The notes under the pieces: generated by a model
Told to the model about the DNA's origin: nothing
The model's input: the letters and a program-made list of their open reading frames with translations, nothing else
Databases searched by the model: none
Made by a program: the position numbers and the translations under genes
Source of the DNA: Imbricaverruca yamaguchii
Taxonomy: Eukaryota > Arthropoda > Thecostraca > Neoverrucidae
Length of the DNA stretch: 64,000 nt
NCBI GenBank assembly: GCA_034440575.1
Contig: JAOTOL010001641.1
Span: 682,001 to 746,000, forward strand
Reading direction: 5' to 3'
Part shown: positions 24,563 through 37,318 of the stretch, piece after piece
Numbering within the stretch: the stretch's first letter is position 1
How the letters are laid out: every line of letters begins with the position of its first letter

Positions 24563-24601
24563 ACTCAACGGTCGACGAGTCGTAAAACCAATAACAAAAG
24601 G
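24563..24601 (+). repeat. SINE/LINE 3' tail fragment
   Basis: ACTCAACGGTCGACGAGTCG then TAAAACCAATAACAAAA resembles the 3' end of the SINE at 37629-37787. The upstream SINE body is not recognisable. No target duplication was seen. Confidence 0.5.
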
Positions 24602-25915
24602 ACTGAAATTCGCTCCTGGAACAAGTAATCTGCTCCAATATGCTGAACAAGTTGACCAGAATAGATGCATTCTGATTGGAACAGCAACTTGATTATCCAT
24701 TCTAAAGTTTGCTAGTTTATTGTGCTTCGAGTCACCTGGTGTAATTTCAGCTCAAGCTCAATGTGATCAGATTAAGCAAACCTTTGCCTCGTATGAATCC
24801 CGAAATATATATGTATGTATATCTTTACCTCTAGAGTAAGCTAATATTGATTATGGCCCAGCTATCATGAGCAGATGCAGGTATTGTCATGTGGGCATTT
24901 GTCTGGATTGGCTATTTCTTTGGCAGAGCACCACTACAAAAGCATCTGTAGGGCACCTCTGGTGTGAAATTTCGAGGGGTGGCGGTGCACTCAGCCTACC
25001 TGAATGATGGGGTGATATGTTAAATAGGTGTGTATCCCTTCAAGCAGGCATATATGCAGTCTGTAGATTATTGGGAAGGCGCTCAAGCCACATGTGTTGC
25101 ATGGGATTGGGTGAATAGGGCTGGATATGTAAGGTGGATAGACGTTGATGAGGGTGTAGAATGTTGGTAAATGGATACTTTGAAATTATGGACATGGGCG
25201 CCAAACGGCCTGTAGTTAATGTGACCTTAAACCAAAATAATACATAAAATAAATCAGGAATGTGATGCTGGTTAGGGTACGAGTGTCTGCAAAAGTTATG
25301 GTATCATCCCTTTACAGACTTAACCTGCATGGGCCCTTGCGGCTTGTATTAAGTCTGGTCACTTTATGACTTGATGACCTAGGCTTGTGCTTTCTGTCTG
25401 TCAGGTTAATATTTGCTTTATATTGGTGCTTCTATTGTTAAATAGGTTGATGCACATCCTTTTCCAGTCCAGGCAGCCCATTCCAGCTCTGATGCATGCT
25501 CTCTCTCCTTCATAGCCAGGGTTTTGTATACTTTTGAGGGGCCCCATGCCCAGTGTTGGATTTTCACTTCTGAGTCTTGGACTGGGAGTGCATAATTATT
25601 GGGTTCGGTAAAATATCAGTGTATAATGTCAACAAGCCATATAATAGTGTATAAATTTCCATAAACAAAGGGGTGCATAAATTTGCAGATATAATAGTAA
25701 ATAAATAGCATGGCTAAGTCATACACCACAATTCATCTTTTTCATGCAATAAAAAAGTAGTGTTTCCCTCAGATCGTAGTTAATGATGTGAAAGGAAGTG
25801 CACAATTCCTACCTATTATCCATATACAAGAAGGCACTCTCACTCAATAATCACCACTTGAACGCTTCTGTAGTGTTCACCTGGAGTAGGACTGGCTGAT
25901 TAAGGCACAAGTATC
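24602..25915. other. Intergenic DNA, no gene recognised
   Basis: AT-rich, with only short random frames. Confidence 0.5.
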
Positions 25916-26740
25916 TTAACCCGCGCCGCCTTTCCGGTCAAATCCTCACACCCCGTCTCGGGGGTGGGGGGCGGTTGAAGACTAAAATCTAAACTAAGCA
26001 TCGCACGAAAACGAGAGGTGTCATCAGAAAGCGCTCGACGAGTAGGGTCCGGGTCCACCCTCCAAAACAATTTTCCCACAAAAGTGACATCACCAGGGGG
26101 GCTAGATTTTCCCAACTTTTCACGACACATTATGTTTTTGACTCTGGGAGTTCATTTTGGGGGATATATGAAAAAGGAAAATTTATTTGGAATGAGAAAA
26201 GCGAAATCGACCAGGTCTATAATTTGTTTCCCCCCACCCCCACCACCACCCCCAAAATGAAAAATGTTTTTTTATTTCCAAAATTTTGAGTTCACGTTTT
26301 CTTTAATTTTCCATTTTCAATGGGTAGAGCAGACCGAGAAACTTTGTTGGAAGTCAACATGCCCTAATACAAAATGCTTACTTTAGCCAGACTCCTCTAT
26401 TTGAACTGCAAGTTGGCAAATACGCAAAATTTATATTTAGTTTAAAAAAGCCACTTGTACGTTTTGTTGCGTAAAGATAAGAGCACGCTGAAAGTTTCAT
26501 TAAACTATCTGTATCCGCTAAACCGTGACGACTGGTTCATCTTTTTTTGGAGGTGACCTCACTTGATCTTGACTAACTCGTTGACCCTTGATGACCGGAC
26601 TTCAAAATTTTGAAACAGCATGCCAGATTGGTGTGGGAAAGGGCATGCCAAATTTGGGCGCGCTGCCGCGAGCCGTTTGTTCAATATCCGCGAAAAACCT
26701 GAGGGGGCAGTTGAAGACCCCCCGAAACGGGACGGGTTAA
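25916..26740 (+). mobile_element. Family A TTAA MITE, copy 2
   Basis: An 825-bp element flanked by TTAA (25916-25919 and 26737-26740). The left end is TTAACCCGCGCCGCCTTTCC and the right end CGAAACGGGACGGGTTAA, giving short inverted termini. A subterminal inverted pair, CGGTTGAAGAC near the left and GTTGAAGACCC near the right, repeats the CCGTCTCGGGGG/GAAGAC block. The interior is non-coding. TTAA target choice points to a piggyBac- or Kolobok-type transposase acting in trans; no such gene is in this window. Confidence 0.88.
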
Positions 26741-29635
26741 TTTGGAATCCAGTACCAATCAGCTCAAAAACACAAACAACTTCAGATCATCTGCACCTGT
26801 CTGAGATCTGGTAATGGCCACAATCGAATCATTTTATTGTACAAAGTGCCAACAAAGTCCACCCTGCCCGTGACTTCTTGTGAAATTAGCAAAGGATGTA
26901 GTTATAAGCCAACTTTCTGAGCAATGGTAGATAAAATGATAGCAATAGTATACTTCATTTGTAATCCAAGTTTATGAATCCATACATAATATTCGTGGCA
27001 TGCTCACACTGCACAACTAATAAATATTCAGAACACACCCAATGAGTATGATGCTCATGCACAAACTGATTTGTTACTTGCCATCTACTTTGATATGGGT
27101 TTTGGAATATACAGTTGTTGAAGGAAAATTGCACTAAAACAATCCATCTATAATCGTTTTATTCTCACCACCAAGAAACACTGTAAAACATACCACCTAT
27201 GGTCAATGGCAGAAATGGCACAGGAAATTATGTACCAGTGAGCATGCCACTGTGGGGAACTGGCCTAAAAAGGCTTCAAATTGAAATGTGATAAACCAAT
27301 CCCGGAAAAATTAAAGGAGTTACATTTTCCCTCAATTATCATGAATAAGAAATGTGTTGGCCAATCAGATTAAATTGGCAATCAATTTGATTTTCTGCTA
27401 TGTGGGAAAACCTCCGTGACTGAGTTAGAAAAACAGTATTTGTGGCACAAATGTGTGGCATTCTGAACCAATGCATGCCATAAAACCAAGACACTGAAAT
27501 TTCTGGTTATATCTTTGTATATTTTGCCACGAAGTCTAGAGCAGGTTTGGAGAATGTTTCGGACAGTTGTGGATAATCTTCACATGCAAATTTCAGTTCA
27601 TATCTTTTGTGTATATGGCATAGGATTGCTTCAAACTTCATGCATAAGCTTTTTTGTCTGTCAATTGATGAACACGTGTCATTCTTTGAGGAAGCATTAC
27701 AAATTAAAATGTTTAAAGTCCGGAAGGACCGGAAGGCAGGAAGTAATACTAGCAACTGCTGTAGTGTGGTGTCAGCCGACATAAGCAATTAGGCTTCATT
27801 GGGTTGTTGACTTGCACCATTATCTAAGGATATTCAATGCTATTAGGAAGCATGAGAATCCCAACTTTGGCTTTCATTCTATATGCTGGTAGGCTGTCAT
27901 TCTTCAATTATCTTGGGCTTCTTCAATTATCATTCAATTATATATTAATTATCATTTTCTGTTCTGCTCTTTGCATTCTCTTTGAATGTTTCTGCAGCTC
28001 TGATGATCACATGAAATAACAAATGTACATTTTTCTCAATGATGTAGCCAAGTTGTGTCAAGGGCCCCAAAGTGATTATCCAAGATGATAACTAGAACTA
28101 CAGTCGATCTCATTCTAACTGTAAGCATAGGTCACCATATAGGTCATGGTTCATGCTGAACATACATGAACAGAGAAAATGCTACTCGGGCAATGTTCAC
28201 AATTATCACCAATTGATAGTGGCAGAACTAGCTGGGAGTACTTGTAATATATTAGCTCTTCATCTATTTGGCAATGCAAGGAGTGGATTTTTTGGGGGAG
28301 TGTATAATTCTTTGGATGGGCAAATGTCCAAATAAGGCCATTTTTTTCAATGCTGCCCATGCCCTCTCAATGGTGGTCTTGCCACTAACCATTTACACTT
28401 TTAGCATCAGACACTGGAGTATGCACCTCCCCCGCCCCCAGTCAATTTAAGCTTACCATTGCTTTTATGCATTGTGCCCTGTCCCAATAGGTTTCAGAGA
28501 TCAACACATGTGTTCACAGCCCTTGTCAGACATGATGGACTTGCTCATTTCCTGGGACCATTTTCTGTACAACCTGTTGTTTTAATTTTTCCTCTGTTAT
28601 GTCTATTCTCATACCTCCACAAAAGCAATGTTAATGGTGAGCAATCCATGGACAAATTTCACATAGTTGATCCTACCATCAAAATTTAATAGTAACAGTG
28701 CATGCTCCTTTGCACCTGGTTTCCTTATGCTACCTTGTTTATTTGGCTGAACTTCTTATTCTGCTGTGCTTAGTTGTGCTGTGCATGCAGCATGAACAAA
28801 TAAGCACAAATAAATGTGTAGATCATCCAGATAATGATTTACCCATCTATCTGGTGACTATCCCAAAGGCTTTATATAGTACTGTTCTGTACCCATGACA
28901 CATAAGGAAACATTGGGCTTTCCAAAATGCATGATGGGCACGCATATCATATATCCAGCTATACAAGAACATGTCATAATGACATCCTTTCGCATCATTG
29001 CAACCTCCTATGCTAAAGTAATGTTCAGATTGTCATAGTTTGCCATGCAAATTATAATTCAGGCAGCATTAAAAAAATACTAGCAAAACATTTGTTGGCA
29101 ATACACATACATGCTCCCACCCCTGAACCATGCTGACAAATCTTGAGCACTGTCACAGCATGGTTAATTATCAAGTATCATGGCAAATTTGTGCTTCAGG
29201 ACATTAAAAAAAGAAGCAATTTTTTTGCCAAGTGCTCAGTTTTCAGTTGGGAAGCAAAAAAGCAAATGTGGGCTATTGGTTAAGCATTACATAGCACACC
29301 AAGTAAGGTAGCAATAACAGAACCAAACAAATAACATAACCATAAAAATCTCATTTTTATGAGAAAAAAAACACAATTTGGACACATTATTGCTTTCCAC
29401 TGTTTGAACTTAACAGAACTGAATCCAACCTAAACAAAACTAGCCTAACCAGTATTCTTGTGCTTTGTTTAATGTATTCACAAGACAAATTTTATAGACA
29501 TTTTACCTCCACAAAGCAAGCATGTTTGTTGGTTGGTTAGTTAGCAGTATAAGTGAGTTGTGGTTTGCAATGTGTACATGGTTTCCCTTTTGAAAAATGG
29601 AAAGGTTTTTCTTCATGGTTAGGTAGTTAGTTAGC
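26741..29635. other. AT-rich, CpG-poor DNA, no gene recognised
   Basis: Very few CpG dinucleotides. No coding motif, tRNA-like box or dated repeat could be supported. Confidence 0.5.
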
Positions 29636-29805
29636 CATTGGTTTCATGACACATGGGTACCACCAGATTACAACCATTGAGTCATATAGCATCGCCAATC
29701 TCTCACTCAGATTAGCCTTGGGTAAAGAGTAGCGATAGGTGACTCAAACTGACAATATTTCAGTTGTGAGATGGGAGACTTGCCCCTGGTCTACTTGTCC
29801 CCATT
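29636..29805 (-). mobile_element. Decayed tRNA-headed SINE
   Basis: Counterpart of the SINE at 39762-39928 in the same (minus) orientation. On the minus strand the B-box region and body match, as does ATTGGCGATGCTATATGACT near the 3' end. Most differences are CpG to TpG/CpA, as expected in methylated DNA. It is therefore older or more strongly methylated than the 37.6- and 39.8-kb copies. Confidence 0.65.
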
Positions 29806-30526
29806 GGTTAGGCAGTTAGGTTCAGGTGGTCAGGTTAGGTGGCATTTTCTCCCTTTTTTGTACATGGAAGGTTCAGTAAGGTTAGGCTGGATTGTCAGAT
29901 TACAAAACAAAATGTCACATGCCAAGCTATATTACCCAATGCAATGCCATATTTGTTGGTGTTATTTTGCCTGCCAATGGAAAAGTAAGCACTTGCAGAG
30001 GAAATGAGTGGCACATCATGTCAACTACATTCATAAGGATTGCATTGGAAAAATCTGAAAAATTAATAAATTGCATTGGACCACAAATTTACTGCTTAAT
30101 CTACCCCTCTGTTTGCTCTATTTAGGTAGAATGTGTGTATAGCTTGCTTCTTGAACACCTTAAAGCACACATACTACCACCATTAAACATACAAATGATA
30201 AAAGGGAAAAAACTTCTTTCTTGAGAGGATAATATTATGGGTGCTGAGCATCCATAAACATCTGTTTTACTAATCCTGACACTGCTCCATGCGTGGAATT
30301 TCAACAACAGTTGGTGCTGCAGTGCCATATATAGAAATGGCTTAACAGCACCTAGCTTTCACAAACCCAATATTGGTGCCTAAAGATGCATGGAAAAGCA
30401 CCACCCAGAAACCACAATGCCATGGAATGGAAAAGTACCACCTAAATTTTTTGCATGACACCAGAAAATGCAACTGCCTAGTGTCTTACACATAATCCTA
30501 CATCACAGTGAGCCACCCAACTAATC

Positions 30527-30811
30527 TTTCAACAGCGCAAAATTACGCACCATTGCGCCAAGATCGCGACCCTAATCTTGCGGTCGCTCGCGGTCGCTGG
30601 TACAGCGACCGCAGGAACCGCGGCGGCCGCTGACAGCGCAGACAGTGTGACTGACGTCATCCTGCTAACTGCTGATTGGCCGCGGACAAGCTCCACCCCT
30701 TTGATCGCGAGAGACTCGGCGGCCGCAGACAGCCGCAAGCCCCGTGAACAGGGCACTGGTCTGTCTATACAATGAGCATGTAGCGACCATACCACGATTT
30801 CGTATGGTCGT
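30527..30811. promoter_or_regulatory. Isolated CpG-rich block with CRE and CCAAT motifs
   Basis: About 285 bp of CpG-dense DNA inside CpG-poor surroundings. It contains a palindromic TGACGTCA (30652-30659), an inverted CCAAT box (ATTGG, 30675-30679), and two hairpins: GCGGTCGCTG/CAGCGACCGC (30590-30612) and CGACCATAC/GTATGGTCG (30784-30810). This could be an unmethylated promoter-type CpG island or a young foldback insertion. No adjacent coding exon is visible, so function is uncertain. Confidence 0.4.
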
Positions 30812-32991
30812 TATGGACAGCATACTTATTATGTTATATTGCCAAACTCCAAGCCTTTTTGGGTGTTATCTTTCTTCCCAACTAAATTATGCATCTCCAG
30901 AGGAATTGAATGGTTACATACTAACCTCAATTCGTGAATTTTGCATTGGAATGTGAAATTCCAAGAAATCAAGTTACCTTAAACTCCAAGTTTACTGCAT
31001 AACCCAGCGTAACATAATTGCTATTATTGTGCCTTAATCTAACAGTAGGACAGGTTTTGCACATATTGTGCAAATGATGGAAATAAAAGGTTACGTTTTG
31101 GGGTAAAGTTGCACATTTAGGCAATTTTTAATTCTTGGAGTATCTTTTTCCAATGCAATGTTTCTGAATGGTTAGCAGGGTGCTAGCAGTTCATTGGTTA
31201 AACTGAGCATCTGGCATGCTAGAGGTACAGGGCTTCATTTCTTGTGGTTGCACACCTGCCTCCTGCCTGCCATGGTGAGTGAGTGGTAGATGAGATGCCA
31301 TGTGGTTTCAGCTGCTGAGTGTGTTGTCCCAACCACACATATAAAGTGGTTAATACGATGTGATCACTTATTTCCCCTGCAAATGCAAACTTCTCAGTTG
31401 CTGGACAAAATAACAATGGCAAGGCCTTATATTTTGGTAATATGGCATGGAAAATAAAATTGATAAAAAATGTAATACAGTCCAGCATAACCTGGCCTAA
31501 CTTTCCATATAAGAGAACCACTATTTGTGAAGGATTTTTTTTTAAGTGTCTCAAATTGTCTTGTTAAAGTTGTCTTGTAGATGCCTTAAAGTGTGCTAAT
31601 GCTAAGTTTTAGTAGGCTATGGTTATTTATTTGGAAAATTGTTACGTTTTTGTAAGGCAAATTTCACTCATATTTTAAATTTTCTTTAAAAAAACAGGTT
31701 TGGCAATATTAGGCCTCTTGATTTTAGTTTTACAGAAGTATTTTGGGCTATATATGGGGTCAAATAAATTGGGCTGGGTAGGTATTGGCAGGTGTGTACA
31801 ATGTTGGCAGATATTTGCTGGGTAGTTTAGAATGCAGCATTGGTTAGAGTACTGAGTATCTTTTTTTCAGGCTTGCAGTATCTTCCTTTTTGTAGGCTTA
31901 ACCTGGGCAAGCCCATCTGGCTCTTATTAAGTGTGAACATTTACTTTATTTTGAAATTTTATATTGGAACATTCTTCTCTTGGAGGACTAGGTTAGTTTA
32001 GGTTATGCCACTTTTTCTTCATAATATTATTTTATTCTATGTTTCTGAACCCAGGGTCCTTCTTTGGTGGTATTTTACCTGTAAACTGAAAAGTAACCAT
32101 TTCCACTGGATGCTCTTCCCATCATCTTAGTCATCTTCATATGTAGAGTATTGTAAATAATAATTCCAAGAATTCATGAAATGCCTTAAAGCACAAGTTT
32201 ACCATCTAACCCAGCCAATCCTAACTTTACCCAGCCTAGCTACATAGCCTTTTTTCTCTAGGAAGCAATAAAAGGAAAGTGTGGTAAGTTTGTGCTTTAA
32301 GACATGTGACCAGTGCTTGGAGTATTGTTTTCAGTGCAAAGCTTGTGGACACCATTAAGACCATATGACTATATATTACCTCTGCAAATGTTCACTTTTC
32401 AATTGGCAGGCAAAAACACCAAGAAGAAATTTACTGAGATGAATATGTTAGTATTGTTTACAATAAGATTTGATTTAGACGATATAGCATGAAAAAAATG
32501 ATATAGCATACAAATTTAGTATAACTTAGTATAAACCTTCCTTTAAACAAAACCGTCGATAACAGCAGACTAAAACATTTTTGTTTCTCGAAGTTCCCCA
32601 CATAGGCAGAACATAGCTCAGCCTAACCATGTACCCCAATGCGGTATTGAAGGCAAACAATTTTCAAGCTTGCTGAAATAATTTCAAATCACTTTTTCTC
32701 TTCACTTTGCAACAAATAAAAAACAATCTTGACCAAACCTAGTCCCTTTGTTTGCTTTATAGGTTAAAATGTGTGTAAAACACATGTTATGAATGCCATA
32801 AGGCTCAATGATACTTCAATTTGTAGTGATATAAAAATGTGTTGTTTGTGTTGTGAAATGCCCATAAATTTGTATTTACTTTTTGTTTAATTATTCGAAA
32901 ACAGTCTAATGATATGTTTCATAATGTGATTAAGTGTATGGGACTGTTCATTTCTGGCACAATTGGATGCTTTTAAGCTGGTGAGCAGGCT
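30812..32991. other. AT-rich, CpG-poor DNA with decayed repeats
   Basis: Scattered remains of the old repeat family (near 31350-31440 and 32335-32420) and TTAGG-like words. No gene is recognised. Confidence 0.45.
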
Positions 32992-33095
32992 ATGCCATTG
33001 CTGTATGACCAATGGCAGCATACCATGCCATTGCTGTATGACCAATAGGAGCAGGCCATGCCATTGCCATTGCTGTATGCCATTGACATTGCAGT
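32992..33095 (+). repeat. 33-bp tandem repeat, about three copies
   Basis: ATGCCATTGCTGTATGACCA starts at 32992 and 33025, and a shorter, altered unit starts at 33058. The unit length is a multiple of three, so the minus strand shows an 11-residue periodic frame. This is a repeat artefact and not a gene. Confidence 0.75.
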
Positions 33096-33284
33096 TGAAT
33101 GCGTTGCAAAATAACCCAAGGTTCTTTTCCAGTTGGTGAGTGAAATAATATTGAAATTGGGTTGTGAGTGGGGAAGTATGTTTTGGTGAATGACGGAAAA
33201 TATTTCAAGCACCAGCCTAGCCTCATCAGTAAAAAACACGTTCCAATTTGTTAAAAAAATCAGTATGACAAAATCTACCATAGC

Positions 33285-34624
33285 TTAACACGCGCACTGG
33301 GGGGGGGGGGGGTGAATCCGCCCACCCCTCCGGTTTTTCGTACATAACTCCAGATTTGACTGGTCTATATACGCCATTCTTTTGCGTTCCAACTGAGAAA
33401 TGTCCGGTGGGTCGTTTAAAGCAAGAAGAATAGGAATGGACTTAACATTTTTCGAGTCAGAGTGAAAACATTTCGTAGCGCCCGACGACAAAAATCGGCA
33501 CTTACGCGCTTCCGGAATATTGACAAAAGGGAAGTGTATATTGTTATGCCATACACTTTCAAGGTTACGTTAGGTCACCGAGGTCAAGTCAGGTTAAAGG
33601 ACTGTTCACACCTAGCGTAATCTCGACGCAAAAAAACACAGCGCAGTGATTGACTAAGATACGCAATACGGACGGACTATGCAACTTACAAGCTGAAAAA
33701 ACTGCAGTTGATGTGGCCCCAATCCGCCGAAGATCAGCAAATATGGCGACCGCAGTCTATCCAGAGCAGTCTGTCGACATTGCGTCAAGGCCGCTGGTGC
33801 GCCGAGCGTAAAAAGTTCAGAAAGCCAAACTTTGTCCGATCGGAAGTCGCTAGCATTTTGTGGGACTCTGCAGACAGCTGACGCAAGGCCAGCACAATGG
33901 CAGAATCAGCAGACTCATTGGGCCCCATACTAACTTTCCGCTAGCTTTGCGTCGATTCAGACAGTCCGTCGAGATTACGCAGGTGTGAACAGTCCTTAAG
34001 TCCATGCCAGGCTAATGGTACCAAACTTGGTCAACTGGAATGCTGTAATAAACTCCAATGACTGCCATGCGATTGATTTAACTGCATGTTACTCCGTACA
34101 CATCCTGAACACTACTGTTTGTCATTGCGTGCCTAAGCGTTTCCATACTTTATTCATGTACTTCACTCCGTTCCTCGCGAAGCGGATTGCGCCGAACCGC
34201 CGGACTGAGCAGTCGGGCGGGCGGCCCAGCTCCGGCAACTGGAACAGATAACTGACCTGATAAAGTGGTGCTATATAGGTGAACTGAGGTCACATGCCGT
34301 GTCTATCATCTGTAATGCATCATTAATAATGTTCCAAAACATCATTGATGCCTATTTTGGAGCATTTAATCATAATTACAGCGAACGGTAACAATGACAA
34401 GCCAAGACGCGCAAAACAAGAGAAAAACAGCATGCCACGTCATTTGACCTTGAATATATGGTTATGGAATGTGCACAGTAGAGTTCTCTACCGTACCCAT
34501 CCACCCTGTGAATTTCGTTACTCCAGCTTCAATCGGTGCCGAGATCTTCGTGGGGGGGGGGACAGAATCCGCCCCTCCCCTCCACTGGGCTCATTTTTAA
34601 TAGGTCCTTCAGGGCGCGTGTCAG
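33285..34624 (-). mobile_element. Family B TTAA MITE, copy 2, split by a nested MITE
   Basis: TTAACACGCGCACTGG at 33285 and a degenerate right end (AGGGCGCGTGTCA, 34624) bound a copy in the reverse orientation relative to 52314-53272. Without the 402-bp nested element it is ~938 bp, close to the 959-966 bp of the other long copies. TGACCTTGA (reverse of TCAAGGTCA) is kept at 34445-34453. Poly-G runs lie near both ends. Confidence 0.85.
33594..33999. mobile_element. Nested MITE (family C) with TTAA target duplication
   Basis: Flanked by TTAA at 33594-33597 and 33996-33999. The inverted ends share GGACTGTTCACACCT, then GCGTAATCTCGACG with one extra base on the left. In the uninterrupted family B copies the insertion point reads GGTCAAGTTCATGACAGG; here the joined flanks read GGTTAAGTCCATGCCAGG. 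The empty site is thus known from paralogues. The interior is non-coding and contains scattered CGACCGCAG and GCTGACGC words. Confidence 0.9.
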
Positions 34625-35470
34625 TATCTTTTTCCTTTGTGAAATAAAACACGTGACCAGCTTATCTCGTATTTGAATTCAATTACAGTAATACTGTCAT
34701 GCCTACTGTGACCAAGCTTTTTGGAAACCATCACAAGGAGCTGTTGGGCAACAACCTGCCAATTGTAGAAAGTTTTCATTGTGAACCTAAACATCCTTTG
34801 GTACTTTTTAGGATATCGTACACCTTACGAATTCGTTGAACGACATCGGGCTACATGTCTTACCGCAAGCATCCTTGAATACATGGTGTGGTCTTTGATA
34901 CCGCGTAAAGATTGTTGAAACAATTGAGTTGGATCCAGCTCAAGTATCCGGCTGGCACAGCAATTATGATCGGTGCCTGTTACTGCGCCTTCTGATCCAA
35001 CCACAGATGGATGCATGCCATTGTTCTGAATAACCGCCGACGTCTCCTTGGCAATACTATTCTTCCCCAGTAGTGTAGGATGCCGAAAGTGTGTGTGTGG
35101 GGGGGGGCGATGGTGATCATGTTGGAGATAGTAATTGTGGAGAACATCGCGTTGTTGCCATATTTATGGTGTCTGTGTGGAATTTACCCGATGGTCAAGT
35201 TTCACGTCGGTCCACTTTCCACTTGGTGTACTTTCCTTTTATCAATGCAGAAACGCATAGGGATTTGAACAGCCGAAGTCGCGGGATTTTTTTAAGCTGC
35301 ATGTGTCCTACCGCAACCATTTTTGTATTCAATCGTTTTGTTAGCACACACGTACGAAACGACATCTTGCACCATACTTTACAAATAATCACTGTCGATA
35401 TGGCAAGCTGTGTTTAGTGGAGTTTGTTTTACGGTTGGTATGACGTCAATGGCAGGGCACTCGATGTTCT
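34625..35470. other. Intergenic DNA, no gene recognised
   Basis: Mixed composition with a poly-G run at 35098-35107. No coding or repeat signature was recognised. Confidence 0.5.
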
Positions 35471-36297
35471 TTAACCCGCGCCGTCTTTCCGGTCGAATCC
35501 TCCCACCCCGTCTCGGGGGTGGGGGTCGGTTGAAGACACCCTCTAAAATCCAAACTACGCATCGCACGAAATGAAAGAGGTGTCATCGGAAAGCGCTCGA
35601 CAAGTATGGTCCGGGTCTACCCTACAAAACAATTTCCCCCAAAAGTGACGTCACCAGGGGGCTAGAGGGGGCTTTTCACGACTTGCATTATGTTTTTGAC
35701 TCTGGGGAGTTCATTTTGGGGGATATATGAAAGAAACAAAATTTATTTGGAATGAGAAAAGGTTAGCGAAATCGACCAGGGCTATAATTTTTTTGGCCCC
35801 CCAATTTTTTTGGGGGAAATTTCAAAATTTGTAGTTCAAATTTTCAAAATTTTTCCTTTTCCAATGGATAGCGGAGACCGATAAACGTTGTTGAAGTCAA
35901 CTTGCACTAAAAAAAAGCTTACTTTACCAAGAATCCTGTATTTGATCTACAAGTTGGCAAATACGCAAAATTTATATGTAATCAAAAGCGAAAAAAAATT
36001 CCACTCGTACGTTTTGTTGCATCCGTAAATATAAGCAAACGCTGACAGTTTCATTAAAATATCTGTATCCGTTAAAGCGTGACGACTGGTTGAACTTTTT
36101 TTAAGGTGACCTCACTTGACCTTGACTAACTCGTTGACCCTACATGACCTGACATAATTTTTTTGAATCAGCATGTCAAATTGATGTGGGAGAAGGTGTG
36201 CCAAATTTGGGCACGCTGCCGCGTGCCGTACGTCCCCTATCCGCGAATGACCTGAGAGGGGGGGCGGTTGAAGACCCCCGGAGACGGGACGGGTTAA
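35471..36297 (+). mobile_element. Family A TTAA MITE, copy 3
   Basis: An 827-bp copy with flanking TTAA at 35471-35474 and 36294-36297. It aligns along its whole length with the copies at 25916, 50819 and 61543. It keeps TGACGTCA (CRE-like) and the TGACCTTGACTAACTCGTTG segment. Confidence 0.9.
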
Positions 36298-37286
36298 TGT
36301 GCAGTGACATTTCGGGTTATTAGTCGCACGTCATTGATTATTTCGTATCTCTTTGTAAAGCTCGCGGAGCTATGTCGATTTTTTTACTGATTGCCACAAG
36401 GTTTTCCGAGAGTCTCGCGATTGATGATAGTGCTGCCTCTCCGTCACTGGCCATGCTCTAATTGATATTTTAATAGTTTCCGGTTGGTTCGTTGCTTCTC
36501 TAGTTGTATCACAGTACAAGGTTGTGCATGCTCACCGCGTTAAATATCCCTGGCGACTGTCTCCGTCGAGAAACCAACACTTCCCCGCAAGACCCATGTC
36601 CTGAACTAGGTGTGACCTTCCCGGTGGCGATTCCATCTCCCATCCCCTCGCGCGCTGTGCCACATCTCTTCCAGGTGGCAGTCGCGAAAGTAGAGTCGCC
36701 TGCCCGACGACGCTAGTCGGCGACGGACAGTTGCGTGCTGTGACCGCGTTTGGACGCTGTAGTGACTGCAGAACGTAGGTTCCTTTTGCACCACCCGCCG
36801 CTCCGTGAACTGCATGCGAACTCCTTTGGAGCAGAAGGACTCGGGTCACCAAAAGAGGTGGGCGCTATTCCTCCTTTTGTGCATGAAATTATCGTTGGTG
36901 CGACAGTATGTAAATCCCTTATTCTAATAATTAGCATTGCTTTAGTGTCTTGGTTCCTGACTTGTTTTTGAGCCGTAAACATTTTGGTTCATGGAGCATG
37001 TCTGTCCGTTTATGGCATCCCCATCCCTCACCCGAAAAGCAGCGTTCATCACCCTTCACCCTTTTCTTTTCCGACGTTACATACCTTCCTCCCCTTTAGC
37101 GCTCGCATGAGAGCCTTTAACCCGCCTCCCAGTGCCATGGAGGAATTACCTTGAGTAAGAAAGCTCTTTTGTTAGGTATGTAAGAAATGTGAGATTTGGT
37201 GAAAATTGGAGATTGTGCATGTGGTTGTTTTCTGTTGCGTGCTTTTATTTCACTGAATATTAAAAGAAAATATCTGAAGCTGTATA
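36298..37286. other. Intergenic DNA, no gene recognised
   Basis: Moderately CpG-containing sequence with overlapping short frames on both strands near 36.5-37.0 kb. None shows a known motif. Confidence 0.45.
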
Positions 37287-37318
37287 ACCTCCGCAGTTGA
37301 TGCGTCCCCCCAAATGTT
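37287..37318 (+). repeat. Possible micro-retroposon remnant
   Basis: GTATAACCTCCGCAGTTGAT then GCGTCCCCCCAAAT matches the hairpin part of the LINE 3' end, with an AAC/GTT inner stem. The tail and target duplication are not recognisable. Confidence 0.35.
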
